Shown in pieces: positions 1-5,222 of a stretch of 7,241 bases of DNA. The first letter of the stretch is position 1. The number at the start of each line of letters is the position of its first letter. Position numbers and translations under genes: made by a program. The notes under the pieces are model-generated. The model was not told the DNA's origin. It saw only the letters and a list, made by a program, of their open reading frames with translations, and ran no database searches. The stretch is from Bacteroidales bacterium UBA3856 (GTDB taxonomy: Bacteria > Bacteroidota > Bacteroidia > Bacteroidales > UBA932): the NCBI GenBank assembly GCA_002392525.1, contig DGHE01000007.1:1-7241 (forward strand). Direction: 5' to 3'.

Positions 1-1263
1 GCCTACGGAGACTATGTGCTGCCGGACAATGTGCCTTCCAACGAGTTCCTCAACCTGGAGGGAGACAAGATTTCCACATCCCGCAACTGGGCCGTGTGGG
101 TGCACGAATATGAGGAGCAGTTCCCCGGACAGGAGGATGTGCTGCGGTACGTGCTCACCGCCAACGCCCCCGAGACCAAGGACAACGACTTTACCTGGAA
201 AGACTTCCAGGGGCGCAACAACAGCGAACTGGTGGCCATCTTCGGCAACTTCGTGAACCGCGCCGTGGTGCTCACCCAGAAGTACTTTGGCGGGAAGGTT
301 CCCCAGAACCTGAAGCCCCAGGCCATTGACGCCGAAACCCTTGCTTCCGTGAAGCCCTGCCGCGAGGCCCTGGAGAAATACATCGAGACCTTCCACTTCC
401 GCGAGGCCCTCAAGGAAGCCATGAATATCGCACGCATCGGCAACAAATACATTTCCGACATGGAGCCCTGGAAGGTGGCCAAGGAAGACATGGACCGTAC
501 GGCTTCCATCCTCTACACCTGCCTGCAGCTGTGCTCCGACTGCGCCATCGCCTTCGAGCCGTTCCTTCCCTTCAGCGCCGAGAAACTGCGCGGCATCCTG
601 CGCGTGGGCATCGACGCCGGCTGGGACCACCGCGCCGGTGAAGGCACTCCTACCGTGAACTTCTACAAGGAGGGTGAGGGCAAGGCCGTGCACACCCGTC
701 CGGCATCGGCCCCGATCCCGGCCGGAGACATCGTCCTTACCTGGGACATGCTGGGCTCCAGCGAACTGCTGCCTTCCGGCCACCAGCTGGGAGAAGCCGT
801 GCTGCTGTTCCAGAAGATTGAGGACAGCGTAGTGGAAGCGCAGATGGCCCGCCTGGAGGCCATCAAGAAGGCCCGCGAAGAGGCCGAGGCCGCCAAAGCC
901 GCTGCCGAGGCCGCCGCCAGGGTGGAGCCCCAGAAGCCGGAAGTCACCTTCGACGACTTCGGCGCCATGGACATCCGCACCGCCACGGTACTCGCCGCCG
1001 AGCGCGTTCCCAAGACGGACAAGCTCCTGAAGCTCACCATCGACACGGGCATTGATGAGCGCACCATTGTCTCCGGCATTGCCGAGTACTACAGCCCCGA
1101 AGACATGCTTGGAAAGCAGATCTGCATCCTCGCCAACCTGGCACCGCGCGTGATCCGCGGCATCGAGTCCCGCGGCATGATCCTCATGGCCAAGCAGGGT
1201 GACGGCAAGATGCGCTTCATTACGCCTGAGGAGGCGCTTACGAACGGCGCCCAGATTGGGTAA
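1..1263 (+). CDS. metG: Methionyl-tRNA synthetase, C-terminal 420 residues (5' partial)
   Basis: Cytoplasmic enzyme that attaches methionine to tRNA(Met) using ATP. The reading frame is open from base 1, so the catalytic Rossmann core lies outside the window. Fragment residues 23-27 are KISTS, the Bacteroidetes form of the KMSKS loop, followed by RNWAVW. The helical anticodon-binding domain follows: N83 and R87 in NFVNR and W157 in [10 protein letters not shown] match the anticodon-contacting Asn, Arg and Trp of the E. coli enzyme. Residues about 280-312 form an alanine/glutamate-rich helical linker. Residues about 315-420 are a Trbp111/EMAP-type tRNA-binding domain, normally also the dimerisation module. 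The stop is TAA at 1261-1263. A strong hairpin with a T run follows about 105 nt downstream. Identification is very secure; only the start is missing. Confidence 0.97.
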   Translation, partial: AYGDYVLPDNVPSNEFLNLEGDKISTSRNWAVWVHEYEEQFPGQEDVLRYVLTANAPETKDNDFTWKDFQGRNNSELVAIFGNFVNRAVVLTQKYFGGKVPQNLKPQAIDAETLASVKPCREALEKYIETFHFREALKEAMNIARIGNKYISDMEPWKVAKEDMDRTASILYTCLQLCSDCAIAFEPFLPFSAEKLRGILRVGIDAGWDHRAGEGTPTVNFYKEGEGKAVHTRPASAPIPAGDIVLTWDMLGSSELLPSGHQLGEAVLLFQKIEDSVVEAQMARLEAIKKAREEAEAAKAAAEAAARVEPQKPEVTFDDFGAMDIRTATVLAAERVPKTDKLLKLTIDTGIDERTIVSGIAEYYSPEDMLGKQICILANLAPRVIRGIESRGMILMAKQGDGKMRFITPEEALTNGAQIG

Positions 1264-1347
1264 CGCTCACATCGGCCGGCAGGTTCCGACACGCGGGTGA
1301 CGGTTGCGGGCTGCGTCAGGCATCGGCCAAAATGCTAATTTACCAAT
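1264..1347. other. Non-coding stretch after metG
   Basis: This GC-rich spacer between the metG stop and the left repeat element has no convincing gene. It contains CATCGGCC twice (1270-1277 and 1321-1328). Bases 1306-1322 match the reverse complement of the 19-nt motif found at 2651 and 5093 at about 13 of 17 positions, which may be a decayed inverted copy but is too weak to call. The base composition resembles metG more than the AT-richer stretch after 1340, so the island boundary probably lies near 1335-1350. Confidence 0.4.
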
Positions 1348-1413
1348 AATCAACGACTTACAAAATCACCTTCTGCCCGAGGTTCTCATTTTGGAGGACT
1401 TCGGGCAGAAGGT
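1348..1413 (+). repeat. Left REP-like hairpin copy
   Basis: Perfect 12-bp inverted repeat: CCTTCTGCCCGA at 1369-1380 pairs with TCGGGCAGAAGG at 1401-1412. The stem continues inward (1381-1387 with 1394-1400, including two G-U pairs) and by one A-T pair outward, giving about 20 bp with a 6-nt loop at 1388-1393. The leading part, from AATCAAC at 1348 to CTC at 1387, is repeated downstream of the transposase gene at 2541. This is the better preserved of the two hairpins. Confidence 0.85.
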
Positions 1414-1418
1414 TTTTT
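1368..1418 (+). terminator. Probable intrinsic terminator of metG
   Basis: The long left-copy hairpin is followed directly by six T residues (1413-1418), the classic layout of a factor-independent terminator on the + strand. It lies about 105 nt after the metG stop and ahead of the transposase gene, so it would separate the two transcripts. The same bases are one copy of the flanking repeat, so termination may be incidental. The right-hand copy lacks the T run. Confidence 0.65.
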
Positions 1419-1611
1419 AATAATCGGCTCATATTCAATACATTACAAAACAACCCACGCCCGAAGTGGTGCCGAGCGGGGTTCTACAGCGTCCAAAACT
1501 ATTTTCTTATACGACTGTATCTCCCACCATGCTGCAGCGGCCTGTTTGGAATTTCTTTCTTATACGCTATGGGAATATCGGACATAACTTTCTACCTTCA
1601 GGATAAAAAAG
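1419..1611. other. AT-richer leader region upstream of the transposase gene
   Basis: No gene is supported here. The 11-mer TTTCTTATACG occurs twice (1503-1513 and 1556-1566), 53 nt apart, shortly before the transposase start. TAACTTTC at 1585-1592 resembles a Bacteroidetes -7 box (TAnnTTTG) with the last base off, but no TTTG lies at a suitable distance upstream, so the promoter is not assigned. A stop codon (1585-1587) in the transposase frame rules out a longer N-terminus. Confidence 0.45.
1503..1566 (+). repeat. Direct repeat pair TTTCTTATACG
   Basis: Two identical 11-base copies, at 1503-1513 and 1556-1566, with start points 53 nt apart. They lie between the left hairpin and the transposase gene and do not occur around the right hairpin. 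They could be protein-binding sites or leftovers of a local duplication; the sequence does not decide. Confidence 0.45.
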
Positions 1612-2505
1612 ATGAATCCCAGAGCGTTTACAGACCCGTTCCACGGAGGTTGCGGCCGTTTTCAGTTTTCGATGAATCACCTGGAAAAGGCGCTCCTCTT
1701 CCGCAGTCCCGAAGATTATGTCTTTGGTGTCAATTCCATTGCTATCGGGAGTCATGTGTATGATGTGTCCGTCCTCTCTTATGCACTAATGGACACGCAT
1801 TTTCATCTGCTTGTAAAGGGGTCATATGACCGCTGCGAAGCCCTCTGCCGCTGGTTTATCCGGCGGCTGAGAAGGATGCTCAGCCAGCGATACGGCGTCA
1901 TCGGCCTCCTGGATGAAGATGCCTTTGATGTATCGGCCATCCTGGACGATGAAATGTTTCGGAACGAAGTCGCCTACATCGTACGCAATCCTTACAAGGC
2001 CCGCATGGCATCTCCGCTTTCCTACTCATGGAGTTCGGCCGATGTTTATTTCAATCCCCAGCGGGACCTGATACAGGGAACTCCGCTATCGGCCATGAAA
2101 CAAGACATGATCAAAGCCGTTTTTCACACGCATGACCGTCTCCCGCCGGAGTGGGAACATGTCAACGGACGCATCCTGAACAGATGCTTCGTGGACTATG
2201 CTGCCGTGGAACAACTGTTTGGCAGCAGCGTAACCTACTTTGACCGCATCAGGAAGTATGACCTGGAGTCGGTAGTGCAGATGAATCATGGACTTGCAGA
2301 GAGTATCCGGTTCACAGACCAGGAGATGCAGGAAAAGATACTGTCACTGTGCCAAAACGAATACCATGTGGCATCCCACAACCAGCTCGATGCCAAGACC
2401 CTCCTCATCCTGGCCCGTGCACTGGCCCGCCGATTCTCCTGTCCCAAGACGCAGATTGGCCGCCTCCTGGGGCTTTCCGGAGACGTGCTGGACAGACTGC
2501 TGTAA
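1612..2505 (+). CDS. REP-associated tyrosine transposase (Y1/HUH family), RAYT-like
   Basis: 297-residue protein of the IS200/RAYT single-strand transposase superfamily, which cuts and joins DNA at hairpins through a tyrosine-DNA link. The Y1 domain spans about residues 10-145. The metal-binding HUH motif is H63-F-H65 in ALMDTHFHLLVKG, and the catalytic tyrosine is most likely Y122 in AYIVRNP, the family's usual Y..NP helix. A long C-terminal extension follows; residues about 240-297, with the LARALARRF and IGRLLGLS motifs, look like the helix-turn-helix of DnaA domain IV. ATG 1612 is the first start after an in-frame stop at 1585. All key catalytic residues are present and the frame is intact, so it may be active. 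Its codon use (more TAT, TTT, ATA and CGG) is less GC-biased than that of its neighbours, suggesting acquisition. The hairpins on either side are its likely substrates (inference). Confidence 0.85.
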   Translation: MNPRAFTDPFHGGCGRFQFSMNHLEKALLFRSPEDYVFGVNSIAIGSHVYDVSVLSYALMDTHFHLLVKGSYDRCEALCRWFIRRLRRMLSQRYGVIGLLDEDAFDVSAILDDEMFRNEVAYIVRNPYKARMASPLSYSWSSADVYFNPQRDLIQGTPLSAMKQDMIKAVFHTHDRLPPEWEHVNGRILNRCFVDYAAVEQLFGSSVTYFDRIRKYDLESVVQMNHGLAESIRFTDQEMQEKILSLCQNEYHVASHNQLDAKTLLILARALARRFSCPKTQIGRLLGLSGDVLDRLL

Positions 2506-2540
2506 GAGTCCGGGCAGAGGCTGTTTTGTAACAGAATAAA

Positions 2541-2603
2541 AATCAACATGTTATAAAAACACTTCTGCCCGAGGTTCTCCAAATTGCAGGGTTCAGGCAG
2601 AAC
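2541..2603 (+). repeat. Right REP-like hairpin copy
   Basis: Begins 36 nt after the transposase stop. TTCTGCCCGA at 2563-2572 faces TCAGGCAGAA at 2593-2602, a 10-bp stem with one C-A mismatch (2570/2595); the distal part of the left-copy stem is not preserved. The lead-in AATCAAC and TTATAAAAACAC parallels the left copy. No T run follows, so it is a weak terminator candidate on the + strand. The arm 3' to the shared 17-mer has drifted, suggesting the 5' half is under stronger constraint or was copied more recently. Confidence 0.75.
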
Positions 2604-2650
2604 ACATATTCCTAGATAGCTGATTGATTGCCGATTAAAGCTTATGCCAA

Positions 2651-2677
2651 TGCCCGGCACAAGCCGCAGAGGGGGCA
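2651..2677 (+). repeat. Short structured repeat B, copy 1
   Basis: TGCCCGGCACAAGCCGCAG at 2651-2669 recurs at 5093-5111 with one mismatch (18 of 19). Here TGCCC (2651-2655) can pair with GGGCA (2673-2677); an alternative small hairpin CGGC-ACAA-GCCG lies at 2655-2666. It sits 48 nt after the right RAYT hairpin and 44 nt before the -7 box of the next gene. Function unknown; it is probably upstream of the transcription start. Confidence 0.6.
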
Positions 2678-2687
2678 CTGCATTTTT

Positions 2688-2721
2688 TTTGCAATAGAAA
2701 CGTAAAAAAGTAGTATCTTTG
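2688..2721 (+). promoter_or_regulatory. Bacteroidetes-type promoter of the pRiA4b-like gene and miaA
   Basis: TTTG at 2688-2691 (-33) and TATCTTTG at 2714-2721 (-7, a perfect TAnnTTTG) are separated by 22 nt, within or just beyond the usual range for the primary sigma factor of this phylum. The transcription start would fall near 2727, leaving a leader of about 15 nt before ATG 2742, with no Shine-Dalgarno sequence. Confidence 0.75.
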
Positions 2722-2741
2722 GCCTGCGAAAAACAGAACCT

Positions 2742-3290
2742 ATGGTATTTCAATTAAGGGTGACCCTGACGGGCATCAAAGGATTCTACAGAGTATATAA
2801 AGTGAACGGCGCCACTACGCTGTACACGCTTCATAAGCAGATCCGGGCAGACCTTGAGTTTCCCCAGGACCAGCTCATCATGTTCAAGGCCCTGGACGTT
2901 ACCGGTGCCGTTGTGGGCCGGTACGGTCTCTTTGACCTGGGCTGGGGCACCGCAGACCAGATGCCTCTGGAAAAGGTGGTGAAGGCCGGCGCCGACAGTT
3001 TCGTCTATTTCTACGACGTCACCAACAAAAAGAGCGTGAACATCACCGTGGAAGGTGAGGTGACCGACGTCAAGGTTAATCCGGACTTCCCGGTACTGGC
3101 CGAGTCCAAAGGTCCCAACCCCATCGAGTTCGAGAACGGATACGTAGCCTTCGAGGACCTGCCGGAGCGTCAGCGCCATCTGCCCGGAGAGGATGATGAC
3201 GAAGACCTGGACGATGAAGACTTCTCTGACGAAGACGAGGAAGAGGAAGACGAGGACGGCAAGGAAATCTTTGACGAAAGCGAAGAATAG
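2742..3290 (+). CDS. pRiA4b ORF-3-like (IS1096 TnpR-like) protein with acidic tail
   Basis: 182-residue soluble protein of unknown function. Residues 1 to about 115 fit the pRiA4b ORF-3/IS1096 TnpR-like fold: an opening strand pair (FQLRVTLTGIKGFYRVYKV), a TLYTLHKQI helix, and a later PLEKVVKAGADSFVYFYD segment. Despite the family name, nothing suggests recombinase activity. From residue 150 to the end, 25 of 33 residues are Asp or Glu, an extremely acidic and probably disordered tail. Homologues commonly lie next to miaA in Bacteroidetes (from knowledge of the group), and here miaA starts 5 nt after the stop, so the two are co-transcribed. ATG 2742 is supported by the promoter just upstream. 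The family call is fairly secure; the role is not known. Confidence 0.8.
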   Translation: MVFQLRVTLTGIKGFYRVYKVNGATTLYTLHKQIRADLEFPQDQLIMFKALDVTGAVVGRYGLFDLGWGTADQMPLEKVVKAGADSFVYFYDVTNKKSVNITVEGEVTDVKVNPDFPVLAESKGPNPIEFENGYVAFEDLPERQRHLPGEDDDEDLDDEDFSDEDEEEEDEDGKEIFDESEE

Positions 3291-3295
3291 CCGCC

Positions 3296-4156
3296 GTGCC
3301 CCGAAGGCTGGAGATCATACTGGGACCTACCGCCGTCGGCAAAACCGGCTATGCCATTCGTCGCGCTCTGGAAGTAGGGTCTCCCGTCATCTCCTGCGAT
3401 TCCCGGCAAATCTTTCAAGAACTTAAAATAGGTACTGCAGCCCCTTCCGACGAGGAAATGGCTGCAGTGCAGCATTATTTTATCCGTTCCATACCCATTA
3501 CCCGTAACTACACGGCGGGCATCTACGAGGTGGAAGCCCTGGAGCTGGTGAACCGCCTGTTCTCAGAAGGCCATGAGACCCTTGTCATGTGCGGCGGCTC
3601 CATGATGTACATTGACGCCTTCTGCTACGGGCTGGACGACTTCCCCGAGGTTCCGGTTCAACTGCGGGAGCACCTCATGGAATGTCTGAGGGACGAGGGC
3701 GTGGAGGTGCTGGCCCAGCAGCTGAAGGAACTGGACCCCGTCTCCTACGAAGAGCTGGACCTCTCCAACGGCCAGCGCGTAATCCGGGCCCTGGAGGTGA
3801 GCCTGTACACAGGAAAACCTTTCTCCTCCTACAAGACGCGTTCGTTCAAGGAACGGGACTTCGAGATTGTGAAAGTGGGCCTGGAACGTCCCCGGGAAGA
3901 ACTTTACGAGCGCATCAACGAGCGCGTACTGCGCATGATGGACGAGGGCCTGGAGGCCGAAGCCCGCAGCATGCTCCCCTACCGGGACCTGCCCGCCCTG
4001 CAAACGGTGGGCTACCGCGAAATGTTCGAATACTTTGACGGCAAGTATGACCTGGACACCACCGTGCAACACATCCAGGCCAGCACCCGCCACTACGCCA
4101 AACGCCAGCTCACCTGGTGGCGCCGTGACGCCTCCATCCTGTGGCAGCCGGCATAG
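3296..4156 (+). CDS. miaA: tRNA dimethylallyltransferase
   Basis: Transfers a dimethylallyl group from DMAPP to N6 of A37 in tRNAs that read codons starting with U, the first step toward ms2i6A and important for reading accuracy. The 286-residue protein is slightly shorter than the usual 300-315. Visible motifs: P-loop GPTAVGKT (10-17); SCDSRQIF with catalytic D35; CGGSMMYIDAF, variant of the common GGTGLY; NGQRVIRALEVSLYTGKPFS; VGYREMFEYFDG; and the C-terminal AKRQLTWWRRD. The start is GTG at 3296, placed just before the first beta-strand RLEIILGPT; no upstream ATG fits the P-loop spacing without overlapping the preceding gene. It lies 5 nt after the pRiA4b-like gene, so it shares that promoter and may be translationally coupled to it. 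Confidence 0.96.
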   Translation: MPRRLEIILGPTAVGKTGYAIRRALEVGSPVISCDSRQIFQELKIGTAAPSDEEMAAVQHYFIRSIPITRNYTAGIYEVEALELVNRLFSEGHETLVMCGGSMMYIDAFCYGLDDFPEVPVQLREHLMECLRDEGVEVLAQQLKELDPVSYEELDLSNGQRVIRALEVSLYTGKPFSSYKTRSFKERDFEIVKVGLERPREELYERINERVLRMMDEGLEAEARSMLPYRDLPALQTVGYREMFEYFDGKYDLDTTVQHIQASTRHYAKRQLTWWRRDASILWQPA

Positions 4157-4191
4157 ATAGATAATATGATCAAACCCAAATTAAAAGAACT

Positions 4192-5040
4192 ATGAGCAGA
4201 ATGAGTTCCCTTGCCAAATCCTCCTGGATTGCCCTTACCGTAACCGCACTCGTCATTTTTGTCATGGCGTCCTGTTGCACCACCATCGACTCCGCCTCGG
4301 TGGGTATCAAATTCAAGAAATGGAGTTCCAATGCAGCCCTGAAAGGCGGTGTCGAAGGCACCTGCCGCGGCTGGGTATGGTACAACCCCATTACCGAGAG
4401 TATCTTCGAGTACCCTACGTACATCCAGCGTGTCACCTACGAGCCCTTCACCGTGAACCCCAAGGATGCCGCCATCTTCTCCATGACTCCCACCCTGGCC
4501 TATCAGATTGATGAGACCAAGGCCGTGGATATTTTCGTAAAATACCGCAAACCCGTTCGGGAGCTGGAAATGGGCTACATCAATACATGTATCTTCGAGG
4601 CCTACCGCACCTGCGCCAACAACTACACGTCCGACGAACTCATGGCCAACAGAGCCAAGTTCGAGAACGAGGTCCGCGCCCGTCTGGACGAATCCATGAA
4701 CCGGGAAGGCTTCATCGTGCGCGAGTTCACGACCAAGATCGATCCTCCCGCATCCCTTACCGCCGCCATCAATGCCAAGAACGAAGCCGTCCAGAACGCC
4801 CTCAAGGCAGAAAATAAGGTAAAAGAAGCAGAAGCCGAAGCAAAGATCGCCATTGCCAAAGCCAAAGGCGAAGCCGAAGCCCAGAAGATCCAGGGTGACG
4901 GCGAAGCCTATTATAACCGCGTAGTGGCCGCCTCGCTCAATTCTCTCCTGGTGCAGCAGTATGCCATTGAAAAGTGGGACGGCAAGCTGCCCACCTACAA
5001 CGGCTCCAGCGCTCTTCCGTTTATCAATCTGAGCAAATAA
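4192..5040 (+). CDS. SPFH/prohibitin-family (Band 7) membrane-anchored protein
   Basis: 282-residue member of the SPFH (stomatin/prohibitin/flotillin/HflKC) superfamily, which builds large ring or cage assemblies on membranes and often controls membrane proteases or lipid domains. Residues about 11-29 are hydrophobic and end in MASCC; this may be a lipobox with C28 lipidated, or an uncleaved anchor. The SPFH domain follows at about 32-185 (ASVGIKFKKW, VTYEPFTVNPKDAAIFSMTPTLAYQID). Residues 190-235 form an Ala/Glu/Lys-rich coiled coil ending in AQKIQGDGEAYYNRV, typical of prohibitin-like proteins. The C-terminus NGSSALPFINLSK resembles the usual exposed tail. ATG 4192 is used; ATG 4201 in the same frame is an alternative. 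It lies 35 nt after miaA, with no clear promoter of its own, so readthrough is plausible. The physiological role is not known. Confidence 0.85.
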   Translation: MSRMSSLAKSSWIALTVTALVIFVMASCCTTIDSASVGIKFKKWSSNAALKGGVEGTCRGWVWYNPITESIFEYPTYIQRVTYEPFTVNPKDAAIFSMTPTLAYQIDETKAVDIFVKYRKPVRELEMGYINTCIFEAYRTCANNYTSDELMANRAKFENEVRARLDESMNREGFIVREFTTKIDPPASLTAAINAKNEAVQNALKAENKVKEAEAEAKIAIAKAKGEAEAQKIQGDGEAYYNRVVAASLNSLLVQQYAIEKWDGKLPTYNGSSALPFINLSK

Positions 5041-5059
5041 TCTTTTTGCAGCAGCTTTC

Positions 5060-5072
5060 GAACCTCGGGCAG
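5060..5072 (-). repeat. Inverted half-copy of the RAYT hairpin core
   Basis: GAACCTCGGGCAG is the exact reverse complement of CTGCCCGAGGTTC, the core of both hairpins around the RAYT gene. On the minus strand GACTT precedes the core by the same distance as in the left copy. The second arm of the original hairpin is missing; on the + strand TCGGGCA (5065-5071) could instead pair, with G-T wobbles, with TGCCTGG (5093-5099). Confidence 0.6.
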
Positions 5073-5092
5073 GGAAGTAAATCGCAAGTCAT

Positions 5093-5150
5093 TGCCTGGC
5101 ACAAGCCGCAGCAGGAAGGAGCGACGCGAAGCGCGGCAGAGGAAGCAGGC
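5093..5150 (+). repeat. Short structured repeat B, copy 2
   Basis: TGCCTGGCACAAGCCGCAG at 5093-5111 differs from the copy at 2651 by one base. GCCTG (5094-5098) can pair with CAGGC (5146-5150), and inside it GCCGC (5105-5109) with GCGGC (5133-5137). The C-to-T change relative to copy 1 (2655 versus 5097) faces a G-to-A change in the proposed partner (2673 versus 5147), so the stem is kept. Compared with copy 1 there is about 30 nt of extra sequence between the arms. Confidence 0.55.
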
Positions 5151-5172
5151 CGATGGAAAAAAGGCAGACCGG

Positions 5173-5192
5173 TAGCGCAGCAAACTGCGTTA
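5173..5192 (+). promoter_or_regulatory. Small hairpin overlapping the upstream promoter region of the yigZ-like gene
   Basis: TAGCGCAG and CTGCGTTA flank the loop CAAA, forming 8 bp including one G-T pair. Three T residues follow at 5193-5195. It lies where the -33 element of the downstream promoter would be expected, so it could be an operator-like palindrome or a weak terminator for the SPFH gene. No known operator is recognised. Confidence 0.35.
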
Positions 5193-5208
5193 TTTCCGGA
5201 AAAAACAC

Positions 5209-5216
5209 TAAATTTG
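5209..5216 (+). promoter_or_regulatory. -7 promoter element of the yigZ-like gene
   Basis: TAAATTTG is a perfect TAnnTTTG match. No good TTTG is found at the -33 distance, so the promoter is either weak or helped by an activator. Initiation about 5-7 nt downstream would coincide with the GTG start at 5223. Confidence 0.6.
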
Positions 5217-5222
5217 TAGACA

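Larger units (their letters stand above)
1348..2603 (+). mobile_element. Candidate REPtron / IS200-like unit: RAYT gene between two direct hairpins
   Basis: A Y1-family transposase gene sits between two copies of a repeat in the same orientation. The left copy (1348-1387) and right copy (2541-2579) agree at 34 of 40 aligned positions with one gap: AATCAAC, a TTAYAAAAWCAC stretch, then the identical TTCTGCCCGAGGTTCTC. Each copy continues into an inverted arm and so folds into a hairpin. Same-strand hairpins at both ends are known for IS200/IS605 elements; hairpins flanking a transposase of this type are known for REPtrons. No target-site duplication is visible, and none is expected for this enzyme class. 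The outer limits given are those of the shared repeat and may not be true ends. Mobility is inferred, not shown. Confidence 0.5.
5041..5222. other. Intergenic region with repeat remnants, no gene
   Basis: No coding sequence is supported. In order it holds an inverted copy of the 13-base core of the RAYT hairpin (5060-5072), a second copy of repeat B (5093-5111) with potential long-range pairing to 5150, a purine-rich stretch (5112-5160), a small hairpin (5173-5192), and the -7 box of the next gene (5209-5216). Confidence 0.55.

Noticed and set aside
1460..1488. CCCGA and GGGTTCT elements resembling another hairpin-core copy
   Set aside because: Only fragments match, with gaps, and there is no convincing stem. 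Not distinguishable from chance.
1585..1592. TAACTTTC as the -7 box of the transposase gene
   Set aside because: One mismatch and no TTTG at a usable distance upstream, so the promoter is left unassigned.
1369..2602. CRISPR-like array from the repeated hairpins
   Set aside because: Only two copies over a kilobase apart with a gene between them, and no regular spacers or cas genes.
2286..2753. 155-residue minus-strand frame across the end of the transposase gene and the following gap
   Set aside because: It is half antisense to the transposase C-terminus and half over the repeats and promoter; no family resemblance.
2742..3290. True resolvase/recombinase, from the family's TnpR label
   Set aside because: No serine- or tyrosine-recombinase catalytic motif is visible; the label is historical, and the miaA context suggests a resident cellular gene.
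3563..4093. 176-residue minus-strand frame opposite miaA
   Set aside because: It lies wholly within miaA, whose motifs are intact, and has no recognisable domain or promoter.
4974..5219. 81-residue + frame from the end of the SPFH gene through the gap
   Set aside because: It begins inside the SPFH gene in another frame and runs through repeat sequence; the product is low-complexity with no domain.
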